Below, one piece after another: positions 53,372-61,698 of a stretch of 64,000 nucleotides of DNA; within the stretch, counting starts at the first letter, position 1, and each line of letters begins with the position of its first letter. The notes under the pieces are model-generated. The model was not told the origin of the DNA. It saw only the letters and a list, made by a program, of their open reading frames with translations, and ran no database searches. The DNA is taken from positions 1-64,000 of the forward strand of contig NZ_BBCC01000005.1 of NCBI RefSeq assembly GCF_001311845.1, given 5' to 3'. This stretch comes from Desulfosarcina cetonica JCM 12296. GTDB taxonomy: Bacteria; Desulfobacterota; Desulfobacteria; Desulfobacterales; Desulfosarcinaceae. A program made the translations under genes and the position numbers.

Positions 53372-54038
53372 ATTGCTGCCTATGATAGACCCGACCACCG
53401 ACCCAAAGGGTGACGGTAACCGTTCCACTATAACCGGTTTCCGTCCGGTACAGGTCGGCATTTTGAGCCATGATGTCCCTATACTCGGTGGAATGGTCCA
53501 CCGGTATGCGTAGCCAGATTTCGCCTTCGGCGGGTTGAATGTTGCCAAATTCACCCGATTCCTGGGCTGGCAGGGTGCCCTGCTTCTGGGCTGCAGTGGC
53601 GCCATCGGCCAACTCTGGATGGGACGCCTCGTACTCCAACTGCCAGACCGGGTTGTGGGTCTGGAGGGAAAGAATGGGAAGGGTGTCGCGAGCCACATCT
53701 TCATAGATTTGGTTGTTAACCAGCTCTAATTCGGCCTGGGCCAGCCGTATCGGATCAATGCGCGCCCAGGAGTTTTCAGGGGGGATGTAACCCGTTTCTG
53801 TTTTCGGGATGTCATCTGCAATCTGCGGTTGCCCGACGACGTCGGTGTCCGAATTCGATATCGGTGATGCTTCGGAAACCTTGCCGGAAACGGGATGAAG
53901 AAAGATGTTTTCTTCATGTGCCTGTTTTACGGGTACTCCCGGATGCGGATCATTCGAAGAATAATGGACGTAAGCGACGAACACTCCCATCACGAGAGCC
54001 GCCACACCAACCAGGATTGCTTTTTGCGTAATCTTCAT
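53364..54038 (-). CDS. hypothetical single-membrane-anchor protein
   Basis: I do not recognise this 224-residue protein. It has an N-terminal membrane segment (AILVGVAALVMGVFVAYVHY), a low-complexity linker rich in Pro, Ser and acidic residues, and a C-terminal part with beta-strand character (EIWLRIPVDHSTEYRDIMAQ, GTVTVTLWVGGRVYHRQ). Ribosome site AAAGGTGA precedes the ATG. It overlaps the DUF1573 gene start, so both are probably made together and act in the envelope. Confidence 0.7.
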   Translation of the reverse strand: MKITQKAILVGVAALVMGVFVAYVHYSSNDPHPGVPVKQAHEENIFLHPVSGKVSEASPISNSDTDVVGQPQIADDIPKTETGYIPPENSWARIDPIRLAQAELELVNNQIYEDVARDTLPILSLQTHNPVWQLEYEASHPELADGATAAQKQGTLPAQESGEFGNIQPAEGEIWLRIPVDHSTEYRDIMAQNADLYRTETGYSGTVTVTLWVGGRVYHRQQYE

Positions 54039-54120
54039 TATTCTATTTCACCTTTGGTTCTGCCAGGTTCGCCAAATCAGGATTACCAACGGATAGGCAA
54101 ACCCTTTTTACCTGAGGATA

Positions 54121-55287
54121 TCATTCAAACGGTACCGTTTCCCTGTAACGGCCCATAAGCATCAGGTAGTCTGCATAACTTGCCGGCCCATCCCCATTAA
54201 AATCCACGGAAGCATCCCATTGAGACGATTCGGGATCGATGGTGGCCAGCAAACGCCAAAACCAGTAATCGCCGACAGCGACAAGGCCGTTGTTGTCTAC
54301 GTCGCAATCACAGGGGTTACCGTAGCCGTCACCGTCCGAATCGGTTTGCAGGATATTCGCCGTTGCCTTGCAGTTGTCCAGGTTGTCGGGAATGAGATCC
54401 CGGTCAGCAATCGGCCCGTTCGGCGTTGTCAATCACCGTTTCGGTACGGCTGGTGACCAAGGTCTGCAACGGGTCGGTGGAGAGCGACGGATCGCCATGT
54501 GCGGTCTGGATCAACAAAGCCGTGGCCGCACCCACAATGGGTGTGGTCGAACTCGTATAAGTCATAGGCGCCACCAGGTCGGGGCGTGTGCGTCCGGCCG
54601 TGTATAAGTCATCCACGGCCGAGCAACCCCGACTGTGGATGCCGTCGGTACGACCCACGGCAATAACATTGAAGACCGATGCCGGCAAGGGACGCATGAT
54701 TGTGGAACTGTTGACCAGGCCCACCGTCTGGATGCATTCGTCTCGGTCCACGGTCCAGTCCAGGCGTCGCAGCAGAACCGACGTCTCCGTGTCGTCATCC
54801 AGGCCCGATCCCACCCAGCTATGGTTCTATGGTTGGCCATGCGGCAGGCAGTCTGGGCCGGCTGGTGGGAATAGCCGGAATAGAGGTATCCGTATAACAT
54901 CCAGTGACCGGCATTATGGACATCAATATCGGTGATGCCGGAAGCCATGGAGACGGAATCGCCGTAGAACAGTTTGACCACGCTGGTGGCATGGCTGGAA
55001 AAAATACCATCCGATGCCCCGTTACAGTCGTTCAGGGTTTCGCCGGAAAAAACAGTGTTATTTGGATCGGGCATCCATGTGTATGCATCATCCACAGTGG
55101 CCGCGGCCTCCACCTGACAAACAGGCAGGCCCGTGCCGTCCGGCAGGTCGTCGCCCAATTCGTCAGCCAACGTCACATAGCCGACGTCGGTTTTCCAGTC
55201 GGCCAGGACAGCCAGGAGAGAAAAAATGGAGGACAGCAACAGAAGTGTTATCGTCGTAAGGAAGCGACCATGACGGTTGTCAAACAT
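54121..55287 (-). pseudogene. S8-type (subtilase-like) exported protease, disrupted
   Basis: Three frames read leftwards make one protein of about 385 residues. A signal segment (TTITLLLLSSIFSLLAVLA) is followed by a subtilase-like part with HATSVVKLFYG (His-site-like), ANHSWVGSG (Asn region), SVFNVIAVGRTDG and RPDLVAPMTYTSSTTPIVGA (Ser region), then a calcium-type tail PDNLDNC...TDSDGDGYGN...DVDNNG. An exact 8-base tandem duplication at 54819-54834 shifts the frame inside ANHSW; another shift lies near 54430. In the Ser region GTSMA is replaced by TSSTT. The first break looks genuine, so it is called disrupted; catalytic ability is doubtful. Confidence 0.6.
54819..54834. repeat. 8-bp tandem duplication inside the protease gene
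   Basis: CTATGGTT occurs twice in a row. Removing one copy restores the frame and the expected protein text ANHSWVGSG, so this is a typical slipped-strand duplication. It could be reversible (phase variation) or fixed. Confidence 0.8.
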
Positions 55288-55390
55288 TTGGTTTTGTCCA
55301 TTCTAAAGAATACTTCTCCCGCCCCCAAACGTGAACCTGCCAGCCTGAACGGCCCGGCAGGCAAAAACAAAGCTCTAAAAGTTCAAATGG

Positions 55391-55995
55391 TTATCGGTCA
55401 TGCCGCCGCAGACCAACCAAGCCAAGCAGTCCAGAGCCCAGCAGCCAGACAGCGGCAGGGACTGGGACGGCAGCAAGGTCAGCCCCTATACTCTCTGGTT
55501 GATAAGTAACTGGCAAACCGTCCTCTACAAATGTCATTGCCTGCCCTGATCGATAAAAAGCTTCGAAATCAGGCAAACCATCATCAACCAACAGCTGCAA
55601 ATCATAGGTAAATGTAAGTGCTGCAACTTGAACTCTGTCATCAAGGACTATATCTGAAGACATAAAATTTAGCGCTTCTATTCCCTGAACATAAGGAGTA
55701 CTATTCTCGAATGTAGAAAAGCTTACCCACCACTGGGCTCTATTTCTTCTCCGCTTAAAAACGAAATACCTTCAGACATGTCGTACAAAATATCAAAAGA
55801 GTAATTCGACAACGTCTCCCCTTCACCAACAATCCAAACATCAATTGTCACTTCCCCAGAAGATGGGTAATAGACGTCGCCATCATTGGACAGAGATATC
55901 CCATCAATGGTTAAATCAACATATGCTGCGTTGATTGGTGAAACTATAAGAAGGGAAAGAAACAGCCCAACAATGATAAATTCTATTTTCTTCAT
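55391..55995 (-). CDS. VPLPA-CTERM sorted protein (frameshifted)
   Basis: This exported protein of about 200 residues has a signal peptide (IEFIIVGLFLSLLIVSPINA), a cohesin-like beta domain (VDLTIDGISLSNDGDVYYPS, VTIDVWIVGEGETLSNYSFD) and a C-terminal sorting tail VPVPAAVWLLGSGLLGLVGL followed by Arg residues. The frame breaks near 55728 in a GGTGGG spot; one base joins EEIEP to QWWVSFSTFENS. TGGAGGAAAA precedes the ATG. The tail marks it for exosortase processing, with release to the surface. The cohesin-like first part is notable beside dockerin-like tails in neighbours. Confidence 0.82.
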
Positions 55996-56082
55996 TTTTC
56001 CTCCACTGGCTGGTTATTACTTTGTTCTGAAATGCATTTGCATCGACTTATATTTTTTTACTATCCATGCATACTATCTTGA

Positions 56083-57636
56083 TTAATAAAATGGAGCATC
56101 TTCGAACCACCGCCCCCTGAAGTTATTGTAATCGCTTATACCGACGGTTCCATCTGAGTCCATGTCAACGATAGGGTCGGTACCCAAAAACTCTGACCTA
56201 AAAATATTATAGTCGGAGATGCCAACAATTCCATCATTGTCAAAATCCGCATCGGCAGCATTCCCCCATCCATCCCCATCCGTATCTTCCTGACCGGCGT
56301 TGGGGGTGAGGTAGGCATTGTCCGCAGCATCCGGAATTCCATCGCCATCGCTGTCCGGCGCGGTATCCGGATAATAGATGGTCAGGCGCGGTGAGACGCC
56401 CGTCAGCCAGTAGTCAGTGGCCGACCCGGGGCTGCCATAGCAGGTACCGTTTGTCTCATAATAGGTGGGGTTCCACATCACGGCCAAGCCGCGGCCCCAG
56501 TTGCCGAACAGTATGCCGGTGGCTGAGTCATCCTGGCAGGGGTCGGGCGCGAAATACCTATACTCGCTGTTGTCGGACTTGTCTCCGTCGGTTACCGGCG
56601 AGGTGCGGGTACCATCGGCAATGTCGTTGACGATACCGGCCCTGATCAAGGCCGCGTAGCCGTTTTCACTCACGCCACCGGTTCCAAAAGCGTCACCACC
56701 GCCGATGTGCAAATTGCCCTCGGCATCCTCGCCCAGATAGGCGGCGCTGATAATGTTACTGGCGACAATCTTGGTATTTCCTTCATACGCGAGCGACGAT
56801 CCGCTCACTGGATCCCACTCCGATGGCCCCCACACCTTCAGTTCCCCGGTACGATTCGTTGGGTAGGTGTAATATCCCAGGCCGGTAATCAGGTTGCCGT
56901 TGCCATCCACCTCCACATCCGAGGAAGCACCAGGAATGCCAAAAATCAGCGGTACACCTACGTGCGTGGAAGGATCGTTGTCCTCGGTGTCGATGGCACC
57001 GACACCGCTTGCAAAGGTGCAATCCGGATCCTCGTCATAGGGCTCGTCACATCCGTCGGGCCACATGCCGCCGTTGATCACGAAGTACTGATTGTCTGCC
57101 CAGTCACCGTCATAGTAAGCGACCTGTTGAAAAAGAGAGACGCCGCCGATGACATTCGTGGGCGCGTTATCACCATCCAGCTCGAAAAGAAGCGGCGGAT
57201 TGGAAACGCTGAGAACGTGGGTGTCGATAATTGCCAGAGGGGCACCGTAACCGATCCCCAGGGCGATCTTGCTGCCGTCCGGCGAAACGTGGATGAAGCT
57301 GGGGTCCATTGTTGTCGGAACCGTAGCCACCAAGTCCCACTGGCTGGAGCCATAAGTTCGTTGCAGGTAGAGATTCTTACCGGTAGCGGCGATCAGGCGG
57401 CCCACGGCTTCGAATTGGCCGTCAATGACGTCCGTGGTACCGTCGGGGAAGAAATCGACGGCCGTGAACCAGCTCGGACCCGCACCTACGTATTGGCCCT
57501 CGACGATTGGGAGGTCCACCACGGCAGTCGTTCCGGCCGGTGTATTGTAATGATCGAAATCCTGCGCGGCGGCAACTATGGGCATGGACGCCACACAAAA
57601 CGCCAGCACCCCTAGCCACTTAAAAATGCGTTTCAT
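56083..57636 (-). CDS. exported beta-propeller-like protein with dockerin-like repeats
   Basis: This 517-residue exported protein has a signal peptide (about 1-24, ending AAA) and a long region with repeated strands of propeller type (LIAATGKNLYLQRTYGSSQW, FIHVSPDGSKIALGIGYGAP). Then come calcium-type repeats DSDGDGIPDAADN and DTDGDGWGNAADADFDNDGI, and two dockerin-like units, GISDYNIFRSEFLG and GISDYNNFRGRWFE. No sorting tail. AAGGAGGA fixes the start. It may bind surface partners through the dockerin-like end. A structured leader precedes it. The enzyme or ligand role is unknown. Confidence 0.8.
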   Translation of the reverse strand: MKRIFKWLGVLAFCVASMPIVAAAQDFDHYNTPAGTTAVVDLPIVEGQYVGAGPSWFTAVDFFPDGTTDVIDGQFEAVGRLIAATGKNLYLQRTYGSSQWDLVATVPTTMDPSFIHVSPDGSKIALGIGYGAPLAIIDTHVLSVSNPPLLFELDGDNAPTNVIGGVSLFQQVAYYDGDWADNQYFVINGGMWPDGCDEPYDEDPDCTFASGVGAIDTEDNDPSTHVGVPLIFGIPGASSDVEVDGNGNLITGLGYYTYPTNRTGELKVWGPSEWDPVSGSSLAYEGNTKIVASNIISAAYLGEDAEGNLHIGGGDAFGTGGVSENGYAALIRAGIVNDIADGTRTSPVTDGDKSDNSEYRYFAPDPCQDDSATGILFGNWGRGLAVMWNPTYYETNGTCYGSPGSATDYWLTGVSPRLTIYYPDTAPDSDGDGIPDAADNAYLTPNAGQEDTDGDGWGNAADADFDNDGIVGISDYNIFRSEFLGTDPIVDMDSDGTVGISDYNNFRGRWFEDAPFY

Positions 57637-57691
57637 AGGTCCTCCTTTTCACTCTTTTCAAGTACGCAACAGGAAAGCCGAACACCCTTGC

Positions 57692-57765
57692 GGCAACCCG
57701 GCGCTCCCTTTTTCGGAATCTCTTGTTTGAAAGCCGCGCCGTACGATGGACGGGGGTGGCTTTCC
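57692..57765 (-). promoter_or_regulatory. structured leader, weak c-di-GMP-I-like candidate
   Basis: The leader of the propeller-like gene contains GGAAAGCCAC (57765-57756) and GCCGGGTTGCC (57702-57692) on the minus strand, the same two blocks, in the same order, as in the better candidate at 61398-61504. Here 53 bases separate them instead of 26, and a GAAAGCC/GGCTTTC hairpin and a GGCGC/GCGCC stem can form. A GNRA-capped P2 is not obvious. It may be a diverged copy or another regulatory RNA. Confidence 0.3.
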
Positions 57766-57845
57766 ACAATTTTTGATGGTGATAAATGAATTTTTTAATC
57801 CACCCATCGTAAATACGCATTTACTATTTTGCGCATTCCCCGTAT

Positions 57846-58711
57846 TTATTTGCGCCGACGCCGCAAACCGACCACCCCAAGCAAGCCGCTGCCCAGCAGC
57901 CAGACCGCCGCCGGCACGGGTACCGGAGCCACATCGGCAAAGGCGTCCACTTCACCGCCGGAAAAGCCCTCGATCCCCTCGACCCTGACATATTGAATCC
58001 AATCATAGCCCGATTCGGCCAGGTCAAAGCCCGTACCGCCGCCGGAGCCGTCATAGAGGGCGATGGCATCGGCGGCGGACATGCCTCCCGCCAAAAGCGT
58101 ATCGGCCAGATCCGGGTCCACCGGCTTGGTGAAATCCGACTCCGTGTCGGTCCACTGCTCGTTTTCGCTGTCCCAGAGATAAGCCTGGGTGGGAAAGGCG
58201 CTGTCGCAGTATGGGCCGCTGTCATAGGTGTACCATTCCTCCCCATCCTGGCTCACCGACACCACAAGCTGCTCGAACCAGGCACCCCCCACCAGCATGT
58301 AATCTTCCATATTGGAAAGATCGCTCACGAAACCGCTCCCGACATAAAACGGGTTGCCGAAAACCAAAAGGTCGATTCCGTATGGGTTCAGCGGATCGTC
58401 CTCAACCTGGTGATCGAATTTCACCGTGACATACTCGCCGGTGTTGAGGGTGGTGATCAGTTTTTCATCGTTCAGCCCCACATTCCAAGCTGGCTCGACG
58501 AGCTTGACCCTACCGGTTGCCGGGTCGAATCCGGAGTTTTTGAAGTTGGTCGAGGGTTTGCCAAGCACCGCGTAAGGATCATTATACAGGAATGACCCCG
58601 TAAGGAGCTGCTGTAATCCACCAGTTCGGTTGCAAAGCTGGAATAGCCGAAGGCCGGGGCGGCCAGCATGACAACGGCCATACACATTAAAATTTGGGTT
58701 ACTGCTTTCAT
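57846..58711 (-). CDS. VPLPA-CTERM sorted protein (frameshifted)
   Basis: This exported protein of about 288 residues is one of a pair of paralogues (the other at 61699-62235). The signal peptide (ILMCMAVVMLAAPAFG) leads to a part with LVDYSSSLTGSFLYNDPYAV (after repair of a shift near 58605), VVSVSQDGEEWYTYDSGPYC, YDWIQYVRVEGIEGFSGGEV and the tail VPVPAAVWLLGSGLLGVVGL. AAGGAG precedes the ATG at 58711. A further in-frame ATG at 58786 would add a second signal-like stretch (AVAAVLIASAFAL); the nearer start is preferred. The fold looks beta-rich; function unknown. Confidence 0.82.
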
Positions 58712-58832
58712 TGAATGTTTCTCCTTAGATATCAACGCAAAAGCAGAAGCTATCAAAACCGCCGCAACTGCAATTTTCTGTTTCATTTCTCGTTCCTTTC
58801 TCATGGACAGCGCATTTGTGAGCCGACTTTAT

Positions 58833-59399
58833 TCACGAGCGTTCTTTTCGCTTCACCCCCATTAACCCCAACAAACTGCTACCCAACAGCCACACAGCGG
58901 CGGGAACGGGGACGGAAGACGTAGCTGCGTCGTCATAATAAGTCCGGAAAACCGCATCATCACCGGCGTAGAACCCGCCCTGATAGTACAATCCGCCATT
59001 CGGGTAAGGATCTCCCAGATAAGGATCTCGCGTGATCATGCCGGTTCCCACAATCTCGAAGACATACGTCTCGCCCACGGCAAGCCATAGGTCGGGATCA
59101 ATATCGAAGAATGTATAGCCGTCCAAGCCAGGGGTCTCATAATCCGTGGTGTAAAGAATGTTTCCGGTTATGGTATCCTCTCTAATATTCAGGTAGGTCG
59201 AGCTGCCACCCAGGTAGGCGATGGCTGCCAAGTTAGACTGAGAAGGGATGAAGCTTTGGCCCATGGGACTAAAGACCGCGATGTTCAGGCCCCCTCCCCC
59301 TTGGGAATTCTCTTGATCGACAATTAGTGCAGCATGACTCCAAGCCGCCGACAAAACAAAGGTGGCAACCACTATAATTGAGAATAGTGCGCGTTTCAT
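58833..59399 (-). CDS. VPLPA-CTERM sorted protein
   Basis: This intact 188-residue exported protein has a signal peptide (ALFSIIVVATFVLSAAWSHA), a beta-type domain with PMGQSFIPSQSNLAAIAYLG and DPDLWLAVGETYVFEIVGTG, and a sorting tail VPVPAAVWLLGSSLLGLMGV then KRKE. The middle resembles domains that wrap choice-of-anchor proteins. GGGAG precedes the ATG. It sits in a row of similar genes on the same strand. Confidence 0.88.
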   Translation of the reverse strand: MKRALFSIIVVATFVLSAAWSHAALIVDQENSQGGGGLNIAVFSPMGQSFIPSQSNLAAIAYLGGSSTYLNIREDTITGNILYTTDYETPGLDGYTFFDIDPDLWLAVGETYVFEIVGTGMITRDPYLGDPYPNGGLYYQGGFYAGDDAVFRTYYDDAATSSVPVPAAVWLLGSSLLGLMGVKRKERS

Positions 59400-59420
59400 T
59401 TTTTATCTCCCTTTCTATCT

Positions 59421-60070
59421 TTAACGTCTTCTTCTCAAACTGGCCAAGCCAAGCAGCCCTGAGCCAAGCAACCAGACAGCAGCCGGCACGGGAACCGGCG
59501 CGGCAGCAAAGGGAATGTCAAGTTGGTCGTCGGCATAATCAGGCAGGGTGCCGAACCACATGATGGCGTTGATACCTTCAAACTGGCCGTCGGCGAGCAG
59601 TTCTTCAGTAATTCCGGCTGTGTTGAAGTCCCACTCGGAGTCTCCCCATGTACCCCATACCAAATCGGGGTCACTGGTGCTGGCCAGGTTCCAGCTACCC
59701 TCCTCGATGTGCATGTGACTTCGTTGTCTTCTTCGTCCCAGTAGCCGATGTTATTAACAAAGGCCCCGCCATAGCCAGTGTCTACGATCAGAATGCCGGC
59801 ATCATTGAAAGCGGTAAGCATGTCCGACTCATAAGCCGTGCCGTCCCAGCGAAAACCGAAGGCATGGGATTCGGATAGAATATCCTTGCCGTTTGCTTCC
59901 TGATCCAACTTATTCCAATCCACCACCAGGATGGTTTCGTTTGCGCCGATACCGGCCCAGGCTTCCACATCCACCCAAGTCCCGTTGAAGTCATAGACCG
60001 CCGCGTGGGCGCCGGTCATCGTGCATAAAATGAAAAAACCAGTCAAAATCATGCGTAGAATCAATTTCAT
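59421..60070 (-). CDS. VPLPA-CTERM sorted protein (frameshifted)
   Basis: This exported protein of about 216 residues has a signal peptide (ILRMILTGFFILCTMTGAHA), the part GANETILVVDWNKLDQEANG and AFGFRWDGTAYESDMLTAFN, and the tail VPVPAAVWLLGSGLLGLASL with four Arg. The frame changes near 59715 (EDNEV/HMHIEEGSW). The segments (I)VDWN and (F)GFRWDG recur in the 62275-63008 protein (VIDWRDG, WGYRWDGEATGADMF), so the two are paralogues. AAAGGAG before the ATG. Confidence 0.85.
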
Positions 60071-60094
60071 GTGGTTATACTTCTCCTTTGTGGT

Positions 60095-60868
60095 CTATTT
60101 ATTTCTTCTGCAAATGCCGATCATCCCCATCAGTCCGCTGCCCAGCAGCCAGACGGCGCCAGGCAAGGGAACCCATGTGGTTGCGGTGTTGTCTGTCGAC
60201 TGCCAATCTTTTAGCAATTGTCTAAAGGCTTGATCTTCAAAAAGGAAAGAAAAATCATAGAGATCCAGAGCCGTATAAACATAGGCATCGAATTCGTCTC
60301 CGGCCCAATCCGTGCCGTCCTCGGTGTTGTTCATGATGAACTGCAATTCCAACCCAAGGTCCGACCACGTGTCGCCAATGATGCCGAAACCAAAATCTTC
60401 CAGGCCTTCGCCCTCGACCAAAGTGCCGGTGGATGTTCTTCCGGAAACAATTGCGTCGAGATAATCTTCATACGCTTGATCGAAAATACCGGCCTCGGAA
60501 TCATACGTAATGGAAAGGGATCCGGATAGCAACGTCAGGCTTTGGCGGCGGATATCCAACGCCAGTGTTGCGTCAAGACTGTATGAGTAGTCTTCGGCAC
60601 TAAGAAAATAACTGCTTCCGGGTATTTCTACAGCCGCATCACCACTATTGGCGGCCGTGATTTGAGCGACGAACCCCAATCCCCATTGATAGGAGACATC
60701 GTAATCCACGATAAGACTGTCCACGGTTATTCGTGGATAGGCAGCATCGAAATCCCCAATCAAGGCGGCATTGGCATCGAAATTGATCAATAAGATAATA
60801 AAGCAACTCAACATTAAAACAGCAGTGCTTCTAATAATTCTAACTTTTGTTACATTCATTTTCATCAT
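60095..60868 (-). CDS. VPLPA-CTERM sorted protein behind tandem riboswitches
   Basis: This intact 257-residue exported protein has a signal-like segment (STAVLMLSCFIILLINFDAN), a beta-rich middle (SLIVDYDVSYQWGLGFVAQI, LALDIRRQSLTLLSGSLSIT) and the tail VPLPGAVWLLGSGLMGMIGI then CRRNK. I do not recognise the middle domain. Upstream on the same strand lie a terminator, a cobalamin riboswitch and a c-di-GMP-I-like RNA, so expression may respond to B12 and possibly to a cyclic dinucleotide. The start may be either of two neighbouring ATG codons at 60868 and 60865; GGGAG lies just before. Confidence 0.85.
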   Translation of the reverse strand: MMKMNVTKVRIIRSTAVLMLSCFIILLINFDANAALIGDFDAAYPRITVDSLIVDYDVSYQWGLGFVAQITAANSGDAAVEIPGSSYFLSAEDYSYSLDATLALDIRRQSLTLLSGSLSITYDSEAGIFDQAYEDYLDAIVSGRTSTGTLVEGEGLEDFGFGIIGDTWSDLGLELQFIMNNTEDGTDWAGDEFDAYVYTALDLYDFSFLFEDQAFRQLLKDWQSTDNTATTWVPLPGAVWLLGSGLMGMIGICRRNK

Positions 60869-60995
60869 CTCCCGATTGCCTGTAAACGGGATTCAGGAAC
60901 ATCCCCCTTTTGCTATAGTTAACGTGAGTTCCAAACGATTCCGATCTTCGCTTTTTTTTCACCTCCCCTCTTTTACGATTTCACCGATCCGGGCA

Positions 60996-61035
60996 AAATA
61001 AAAATCCCGGACCGACAGACGCATCGATCCGGGGA
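60996..61035 (-). terminator. terminator of the second cobalamin riboswitch
   Basis: ATCCCCGGATC and GGTCCGGGAT (with small mismatch) enclose about 13 bases and are followed on the minus strand by TTTTATTTT. It lies 70 bases after the B12 box and 128 before the VPLPA-CTERM start, the normal place for a riboswitch terminator. Confidence 0.7.
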
Positions 61036-61104
61036 TCTTCCGTTTTTCTTAACAAGAAGTAGATCTTCCGGTGCCGACCCCGATCCACGGGGGTATGCGG
61101 CCTT

Positions 61105-61310
61105 TCAGGCAGGTCTTCTGACTTCCCCGCCCGCCCGGCGGCCTTCCCGTCACAAGAAGACAGTGGCGTATGATACCAGGCGGTACTCTCCGAATCGGTT
61201 TGACGGGGCATGAACACCCTTTGCGTCAAAACGATTCCGAGCGGGGTTACAGCGGCGGGCCCGTCCCTGATTTGCACAGGGTTCCCTTTTAAAGTCATGG
61301 GGCATGTTAT
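61105..61310 (-). ncRNA. cobalamin riboswitch
   Basis: On the minus strand: TAAAAGGGAACCCTGTGCAAAT, GGGCCCGCCGCTGTAACCCC, a variable arm, and the B12 box with AAGTCAGAAGACCTGCCTG at 61124-61106. All core blocks of the class are present and in order. It faces a VPLPA-CTERM surface protein gene and not a known B12 gene; a terminator follows. Confidence 0.92.
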
Positions 61311-61397
61311 CGCGAGAAGAAGTGCGCGTTTGGCGACCGATCTCCCATGTATCCCCTGACTACCCAAAAGTGATGGTGAATCTCAAAAGCCAAAGAA

Positions 61398-61504
61398 CAA
61401 AAAAAAAGCCGGGTGACCTTTTCAGGGCAACCCGGCGTTCCTTTTGACGAGAGGTAGGATCCGTGGCTTTCCGGCCTCCGGTTACCCGGAGTGTGGCGTT
61501 TACC
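61398..61504 (-). ncRNA. c-di-GMP-I (GEMM)-like riboswitch with overlapping terminator
   Basis: Minus-strand order: GGTAAAC (61504-61498), a 6-bp stem CTCCGG/CCGGAG capped by the GNRA loop GTAA (61491-61476), GGAAAGCCACGG (from 61472), and GCCGGGTTGCC (61435-61425). GGTAA(A)C pairs with GTTGCC as helix P1. GCCGGGT can instead pair with ACCCGGC (61413-61407) to make a terminator followed by nine T. The two pairings exclude each other, as in a transcriptional switch. The 3' blocks match GEMM; the usual GGGACGC before AAAGCC is GGCCGG here, so ligand type is uncertain. Confidence 0.55.
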
Positions 61505-61655
61505 TGTTTGTTACGGGTAGGTTCTCGTTTTGTGTATACTTGACTTGCTTTATAAAAGATTGTAATTCCTTGCGGGAAACCGGAACTTCGTTGCGTTTTT
61601 TCTCACAATCCTGATGTTGACTGATGATAAGCGCTACGCTGACGCCGCCGGCCAT
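61500..61655 (-). CDS. possible small membrane protein
   Basis: A 51-codon frame reads MAGGVSVALIISQHQDCEKK then RNEVPVSRKELQSFIKQVKY and ends TQNENLPVTNR. It has one hydrophobic segment that continues upstream (PRFVRLLLPLAMAGG), but no ribosome site before the ATG, and the frame has no better start after the preceding stop. It may be a real small membrane peptide, the end of a broken gene, or chance. It ends within the first bases of the c-di-GMP-I-like RNA. Confidence 0.3.
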   Translation of the reverse strand: MAGGVSVALIISQHQDCEKKRNEVPVSRKELQSFIKQVKYTQNENLPVTNR

Positions 61656-61698
61656 TGCCAAAGGAAGAAGTAGCCGGACGAAACGCGGGGCAATCGTT

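Noticed and set aside
58711-58804. A separate small peptide gene before the VPLPA-CTERM gene
   Set aside because: It is in frame with that gene and more simply an alternative upstream start; the nearer ATG has the better ribosome site.
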